Below are positions 47,290-51,345 of a DNA stretch of 51,345 nt, piece by piece. Below the pieces are notes generated by a model that saw only the letters and a program-made list of their open reading frames with translations, was not told where the DNA came from and ran no database searches. Position 1 is the stretch's first letter; every line of letters begins with the position of its first letter. This DNA is from Candidatus Sulfotelmatobacter sp. Its GTDB lineage: Bacteria; Acidobacteriota; Terriglobia; Terriglobales; Acidobacteriaceae. The position numbers and the translations under genes are program-made. The stretch lies in NCBI GenBank assembly GCA_030041475.1, contig JASHNU010000002.1, positions 1 through 51,345 on the forward strand, given 5' to 3'.

Positions 47290-47820
47290 ATGCCCCGCCA
47301 CTCCACCCACCAGACCAAGCCCAGCCCGGAGAAATCCCCTCGACGCGAGCCGACGGCCTCCGGCCAGAGAGACGCTGCCGTTAATAGGATCGCTTCCCAT
47401 AACTATTTCTTGCTGGAAAAATTTGAGGCGGGAGTGGCGCTAACCGGTACGGAAGTAAAGTCCATTCGCGGCGGTCGCGCCAACCTGAAAGACTCCTACG
47501 GTCTGGTCAAGGACGGAGAACTGTGGCTGCTCAACTGCCACATCAGCCCCTACGAGCATGGCAGTTACTCGAATCACGCCGCCCTGCGCACCCGCAAACT
47601 GCTCATGCACCGCGACGAAATCCGCAAGCTCATGGGAAAAACGCAGCAGAAGGGTCTGACCCTGATCCCGACCCGGATGTATTTCAAGAACGGCCGGGTA
47701 AAAGTCGAACTGGCCCTGGCCAAGGGCAAGCAGCTCTGGGACAAGCGCGAAACCGAGCGCCGACGCACCGCGGACAAGGAAGCCAGAGAGGCGATTACGC
47801 GGGGAAGAAACAGGAAATAG
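47290..47820 (+). CDS. smpB: SsrA-binding protein SmpB
   Basis: 176 residues. SmpB carries tmRNA to stalled ribosomes. The OB-fold core starts at residue 36 with NRIASHNYFLLEKFEAGVALTGTEVKSIRGGRANLKDSY. It includes LLNCHISPYEHGSY, LLMHRDEIRKLMGK and GLTLIPTRMYFKNGRVKVELALAKGK, and ends in the basic tail REAITRGRNRK. The N-terminus has an extra 30 Ser/Pro/Arg-rich residues. The tmRNA gene itself was not found in the window. Confidence 0.97.
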   Translation: MPRHSTHQTKPSPEKSPRREPTASGQRDAAVNRIASHNYFLLEKFEAGVALTGTEVKSIRGGRANLKDSYGLVKDGELWLLNCHISPYEHGSYSNHAALRTRKLLMHRDEIRKLMGKTQQKGLTLIPTRMYFKNGRVKVELALAKGKQLWDKRETERRRTADKEAREAITRGRNRK

Positions 47821-47830
47821 ATAAACACAT

Positions 47831-47899
47831 CTAGGGACAGCCGCCTCCTTTGAGCCTGCCCTGAGCAAGCGAAGCGCGTCGAAGGGCTGTCCCGTCTAG
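47831..47899. repeat. Inverted repeat after smpB
   Basis: CTAGGGACAGCC (47831-47842) pairs with GGCTGTCCC plus CTAG (47885-47899, two bases bulged). The left arm shares GGGACAGCCGCC with the palindromic repeat family at 4694 and 31111 in reverse orientation. It overlaps the region just upstream of the smr gene. Confidence 0.65.
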
Positions 47900-47937
47900 C
47901 CAGGCTCGACGGCCAACGCTCCTGCGGTGAGGCAGCC

Positions 47938-48303
47938 ATCAAGACCGTAAACCTCAAGTCCGACCGGCCTTCGGTTCACGAGGCACTGCAGCGTCTGGAA
48001 AAGGAACTGTCCAGCGCACGTCAGGAACTGGCCCGCCGCGAACTCGCCCGGCAGGGAAGTATCCGCCTTCTCAAAATCATTCACGGATATGGATCGACCG
48101 GGGCCGGCGGCGACATCCGGATCGCCGTGCAGCGCCGCTTGCAGGAATTGGCAGAAGCCGGTCAGATTCGCGCTTGCATCTTCGGCGAAAACTGGTCGCG
48201 GTCGGATGAGACGACGTGGCGCCTGCTGCAGGATCACAACGAACTCAAGAATGATCCCCACTTGGGACATCGCAATCAGGGCATCACGATCGTCGTCTTG
48301 TAG
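47938..48303 (+). CDS. Smr-domain (MutS2 C-terminal-like) protein with apparent ATC start
   Basis: A 121-residue frame ending at TAG 48301. The Smr core is clear: SVHEALQRLEKELSSAR, IRLLKIIHGYGSTGAGGDIR (the HGxGS nuclease or nucleic-acid-binding motif), VQRRLQELAEAGQIRACIFGENW, and the end GITIVVL. The frame is open from 47854, but no ATG, GTG or TTG occurs before GTG 48127, which is past the HGYGS motif. The best start by position is ATC 47938 (I-KTVNLKSD, where I would expect M-KTVNLKSD), with GGTGAGG five bases upstream. So either AUC is used, or the ATG has mutated, or the base is a sequencing error. The protein is probably a small cytosolic endonuclease-like factor. Confidence 0.75.
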   Translation: MKTVNLKSDRPSVHEALQRLEKELSSARQELARRELARQGSIRLLKIIHGYGSTGAGGDIRIAVQRRLQELAEAGQIRACIFGENWSRSDETTWRLLQDHNELKNDPHLGHRNQGITIVVL

Positions 48304-48398
48304 GAGCAGGCAGGCGTACAATGCGGGCGACATGTACAGCTGTCTAGGCCCGTGACTCTGTGCGCATGTATTCCCCATAAACAGCAGGGAGCAAGATT

Positions 48399-48869
48399 AT
48401 GCAGCGCGTTCAGCAGGGAGACCTCAGTCTTCTCCAGCATCCAGCGTCGCAGGAACTTCTGCATTCGAAAATTCCTGCGCGTCTCGCCTATGTTGCGACC
48501 GACGGGACCCCTCGCGTAGTTCCCGTCTGGTTTCACTGGAATGGGCGCGACATCGTCATGGCTACTCCGCCCAAAGCGCCAAAATTGAAAGCCCTGGCGA
48601 AGAATCCCAAGGTAGCGTTGACCATTGACGACAACACTTTTCCCCACAAAGTGCTGCTCATTCGCGGCACGGCGCGGCTCGAACCTGTGAATGGAGTCGT
48701 CCCTGAATATGAGGCGTCTGCCGCGCGCTACTTCGATCCTCAACTCGCACAAACCTGGCTGAGCCAGCTGCGCACGGTGATTTCCTCGATGGTGCGCATT
48801 ACCGTCACACCCGAGTGGGTTGGCCTGCTCGACTTCGAAACCCGCTTCCCCAGCGCGCTGGCGAGTTGA
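48399..48869 (+). CDS. Pyridoxamine 5'-phosphate oxidase-fold protein
   Basis: 156 residues of the PPOX/FMN-binding split-barrel superfamily. The pattern IPARLAYVATDGTPRVVPVWFHWNGRDIVMATPP followed by KLKALAKNPKVALTIDD is typical of the small family that binds FMN, F420 or heme. The C-terminal half (VRITVTPEWVGLLDFETRFP) completes the barrel. The cofactor cannot be decided. The AGGGAGCAAG sequence just upstream provides a ribosome-binding site. It is followed by pepA, 95 bp from stop to start. Confidence 0.88.
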   Translation: MQRVQQGDLSLLQHPASQELLHSKIPARLAYVATDGTPRVVPVWFHWNGRDIVMATPPKAPKLKALAKNPKVALTIDDNTFPHKVLLIRGTARLEPVNGVVPEYEASAARYFDPQLAQTWLSQLRTVISSMVRITVTPEWVGLLDFETRFPSALAS

Positions 48870-48964
48870 AGGCATCGGGCCCACTACCGATCCCGCCCAT
48901 GCCTTGCGCAATTCCTGTCCCACCGTGGATACTGGATGTTTGCAATCCAACGCAGAATCCACTT

Positions 48965-50512
48965 ATGAAGACGACAATCTCTTTGTCTGCCCCCGCCGAC
49001 GTTCTAACCGAATCGCTAGTCGCTGTGGTGCTCGACCACGCCGAACCTGTGCAAAACGGACAGCCTCAAAAAGACAAGAAGCCACTGCTGAAGGTCGCAA
49101 CCGCAGACGCAGCCGTCCAGTCCGTCACCGCCGACCTTCTGGCCAGCGGAGAGCTCACGGGCAAGCCGTTTGAGACTAACCTGCTGCACAAACCCGCCGG
49201 ATTAAAGGCGAAGCGCCTGCTGCTGATCAGCGGGGGCCCGGCGAGAAAGTTCTCCGCTTACGAACTGCGCCGTATCGCCGGAACCGCGGTGCGCACCCTG
49301 AAATCGCGGGGAATTCGCAGCTTCGGTTTCGTCGCTCCGCCGCTGAAGCTGGAACTCGATCCGCCCTCGCCGGTGGGTCTGGTTTCAGAGATTGCGACGC
49401 GCGCCATCGTCGAAGGCGCACACGTCGGAAATTTCGATCCCGACTATTACCGCAGCGATCGCAAGGACCAGAAGATCGACGAGCTGACGGTCGTGACCGG
49501 CGGCGATCAGGTTGCGCTCGAAAAAGCTGCGGCTGAAGCCCAGATCATTGGCGAATCGCAGAACTTCACCCGCGATCTGGTAAATGAACCCTCGAACCGG
49601 ATGACGCCGACCATTCTCGCCGACCGCGCCAGGAAAATGTGCGCCGACGTCGGTTTGAAATGCGAAGTCTACGGCGCCGACAAAATCAAAGAACTGAAGA
49701 TGGGTGCGTTCTGGAGCGTGGCACAAGGTTCCGACGAACCGCCCGCGCTGATTGTTATGACCTATGAGCCGGCAGGCGCTCCCGCGAAACCTGTGCTGGG
49801 CCTCGTGGGGAAGGGAATTACCTTCGATACCGGTGGCATTTCGATCAAGCCCGCCGACGGCATGGAAAAAATGAAATACGACATGGCCGGCGGAGCCACG
49901 ATGATCGGCGCCATGCGCGCCATCGCGCTGTTGAAGCCGAACGTCAAGGTCATCGGCATCGTCTGCGCCACCGAGAATATGCCGTCCGGCCACGCGCAGA
50001 AACCGGGCGACGTGCAGATCGCCATGTCGGGCAAGTCCATCGAAATCATCAATACCGATGCCGAAGGCCGCCTCGTGCTCGCCGATGGCCTCTACTACGC
50101 GCGCCAGCTCGGCTGCACGCATCTCGTGGACGCGGCCACGCTCACTGGCGCAGTGGTGGTTGCGTTGGGTTACTCGAACGCGGGGGTTTTCGCCAACGAC
50201 GATGCCATGTACGAACGCTTTCACGCTGCGAACGTGAAGGAGGGCGAGAAGATGTGGCGCATGCCTCTCGACGATGAATATAAAGAGCAGATTCGTTCGT
50301 CCATCGCTGACATCATGAATACCGGCGGACGCTGGGGCGGCGCCATCACCGCTGCGATGTTTCTCAAAGAATTTGCCGAAGAGACGCCCTGGATTCATCT
50401 CGACATCGCCGGCACCGCCTGGATGGAAGAGCAGAAACCTTGGATTGCGAAGGGACCATCCGGCATCGCGCTGCGCAGCCTGGTGGAGTTCGTTAAGAGT
50501 TTTGCTCAGTAG
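48965..50512 (+). CDS. pepA: Leucyl aminopeptidase (M17 family)
   Basis: 515 residues from the ATG at 48965 (MKTTISLSAP); an in-frame extension to 48815 overlaps the PPOX gene and is not family-like. The N-terminal macro-like domain runs to about 185. The catalytic domain has GLVGKGITFDTGGISIKPADGMEKMKYDMAGGA with the first metal ligands, and the M17 signature NTDAEGRLVLADGL. Arg and Lys of the active site are in place. The enzyme forms hexamers, uses two metal ions and removes N-terminal residues in the cytoplasm; homologues also act as DNA-binding proteins at Xer sites in E. coli. Confidence 0.96.
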   Translation: MKTTISLSAPADVLTESLVAVVLDHAEPVQNGQPQKDKKPLLKVATADAAVQSVTADLLASGELTGKPFETNLLHKPAGLKAKRLLLISGGPARKFSAYELRRIAGTAVRTLKSRGIRSFGFVAPPLKLELDPPSPVGLVSEIATRAIVEGAHVGNFDPDYYRSDRKDQKIDELTVVTGGDQVALEKAAAEAQIIGESQNFTRDLVNEPSNRMTPTILADRARKMCADVGLKCEVYGADKIKELKMGAFWSVAQGSDEPPALIVMTYEPAGAPAKPVLGLVGKGITFDTGGISIKPADGMEKMKYDMAGGATMIGAMRAIALLKPNVKVIGIVCATENMPSGHAQKPGDVQIAMSGKSIEIINTDAEGRLVLADGLYYARQLGCTHLVDAATLTGAVVVALGYSNAGVFANDDAMYERFHAANVKEGEKMWRMPLDDEYKEQIRSSIADIMNTGGRWGGAITAAMFLKEFAEETPWIHLDIAGTAWMEEQKPWIAKGPSGIALRSLVEFVKSFAQ

Positions 50513-50680
50513 CAACCTCGAGCCAAAAATAAACGGCATCAGCCGCGAATCTCGACGGATCGCAGTTTCTGGCGCGTGGCGGTTTGGAGGTGCTGAGTTT
50601 TATCCTGTAGAGGATAAAGAGGTCAGTCACCGATTCGTCCGCGAAAATTCGTGGTGAAGTTTTTTCGGCTGATTGCTTCC

Positions 50681-50883
50681 GGTAGTGGTGCAGTTTGGTT
50701 GTCATTCCGAACAAGCGTTCTTTGCGCTGGAAGGAATCTGGGCGAGCCGCGCGAAACGGGGTCCCCAGCACGCCCGGGTTTGGCGTGATGGGGTGGGCGA
50801 CGCGTCGCGCAGCTTTTATAGGAAAAGTTGCGACGCACTCATCGCGCGTTTGGCTCGCTTCTTTATCAAACTGCACGACTACC
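50681..50883. repeat. MITE-like element with terminal inverted repeats
   Basis: The end arms GGTAGTGGTGCAGTTTGGT (50681-50699) and 50865-50883 match at 17 of 19 positions. Inside is a strong hairpin (GCGTCGC 50802-50808 with GCGACGC 50830-50836, plus CTTTT/AAAAG). The terminal sequence agrees at 13 of 15 positions with that of the element at 37771. The unit occupies the middle of the 528-bp gap between pepA and tRNA-Phe. The remaining bases in that gap show nothing I can assign. Confidence 0.65.
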
Positions 50884-51040
50884 CTGCTTCCATCAGCGTT
50901 GAGGGAAACCAACGCGGTTGCTATAATCGAGGGCGTTCCCCACGCTTCCGCGTCGGATCAGCTTCGTTCGCTCGGCGCTCCCGCCCACAGAGATCCAAGC
51001 GAATCGTCCTTGCAGGCGCGCACTGCGGATCTGGAAACGT

Positions 51041-51116
51041 GGCCAGGTAGCTCAGGTGGTAGAGCGCAGCCCTGAAAAGGCTGGCGTCGGCGGTTCAACT
51101 CCGTCCCTGGCCACCA
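51041..51116 (+). tRNA. tRNA-Phe (anticodon GAA)
   Basis: A 76-base cloverleaf with encoded CCA. The acceptor stem GGCCAGG/CCTGGCC is perfect. The D arm contains AGCTCAGGTGGTAGAGC. The anticodon stem CAGCC/GGCTG closes the loop CTGAAAA with anticodon GAA. The T arm is GGCGG-TTCAACT-CCGTC with one G-U pair. Discriminator A and the terminal CCA (51114-51116) agree with tRNA-Phe. The 229 bp after it hold no recognisable gene. Confidence 0.97.
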
Positions 51117-51345
51117 TCATTCCAAAGGACTTAGCTAGTCCCGGCTAGTCAGAGGTCGGCAACATCACCCACGGTCGATCAGCCATGCCTACTGAATGAA
51201 GCGTTGAACTGTCCGCCCGTTGAAGCCCATTGACTATCTTCGCCTGAGACTCCATCGGTTTGTCCATCGTCCGTCAGTAAGCATACGGGCGCAGCAGGAT
51301 CGATGCGTCTGCACATCGCTGAGGCCATCTCATTATCACATCGAT
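51117..51345. other. Unassigned sequence after tRNA-Phe, cut by the window end
   Basis: No convincing coding frame, hairpin or direct repeat of the tRNA 3' end was seen. tRNA 3' ends are common integration sites, and the gene-poor character would fit the edge of an island, but there is no direct evidence in the visible bases. Confidence 0.3.

Noticed and set aside
50695..51075. A 126-codon frame between pepA and tRNA-Phe
   Set aside because: It runs through the repeat element and into the tRNA gene and has no domain-like features.
51117..51345. Minus-strand frame after tRNA-Phe as the remnant of an integrase
   Set aside because: Only short, stop-interrupted pieces are visible and none shows the recombinase active-site motifs.

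Overview
This is a 51-kb, GC-rich stretch of ordinary bacterial chromosome. The gene set suggests an Acidobacteriota genome, probably Terriglobia. The pointers are a protein kinase fused to a PD40-type propeller, a secretin ending in a cohesin-like domain beside three GspG-like pseudopilins, a patatin/outer-membrane barrel protein, paired M16 peptidases, and many short palindromic intergenic repeats. This placement is inference from gene content, because the window has no rRNA. I see no CRISPR array, prophage or complete insertion sequence.

Layout. 1-13.2 kb: the end of an FMN hydroxy-acid oxidase, a PiT phosphate transporter, an M16 peptidase pair (one active-type, one lacking the zinc motif), a MoaD/ThiS-like protein, an HdeD-like membrane protein, a BNR propeller protein, a Ser/Thr kinase, and a LigD-type polymerase domain followed by a DUF72 protein. 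13.2-20 kb: a membrane protein with a poly-proline tail, two tandem Xer-type recombinases separated by a long inverted repeat, a membrane protein with a degenerate HD-GYP-like domain, and an acyl-CoA ligase/acyl carrier/PlsC fusion. 20-33.7 kb: mostly housekeeping genes (secA, CYTH protein, alpha/beta hydrolase, argS, larC, metG, tatD, yajQ, polyprenyl synthase). 33.7-38 kb: a gene-free, strongly structured segment, a DedA-rhodanese gene with an in-frame TGA at its catalytic position, and a patatin/BamA-like protein. 38-51.3 kb: a CocE/NonD hydrolase, hutU-hutI, a gspD-gspG-gspG-gspG operon, smpB, an Smr-domain gene lacking any normal start codon, a PPOX-fold protein, leucyl aminopeptidase and tRNA-Phe(GAA).

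The strongest unusual signal is at 34337-35308. The reading frame of a DedA/SNARE-associated membrane protein fused to a rhodanese domain is interrupted by one TGA exactly where the rhodanese catalytic cysteine belongs. The frame then continues without damage to the natural end of the domain. A 40-nt hairpin of bacterial SECIS geometry starts three bases after the TGA. I read this as a selenocysteine-containing rhodanese. Other notable items are a family of short elements with related terminal inverted repeats (2379, 37771, 50681), a 39-bp palindromic repeat found both between genes and inside the 5' coding region of a peptidase gene, and an AUC-initiated or mutated smr gene.
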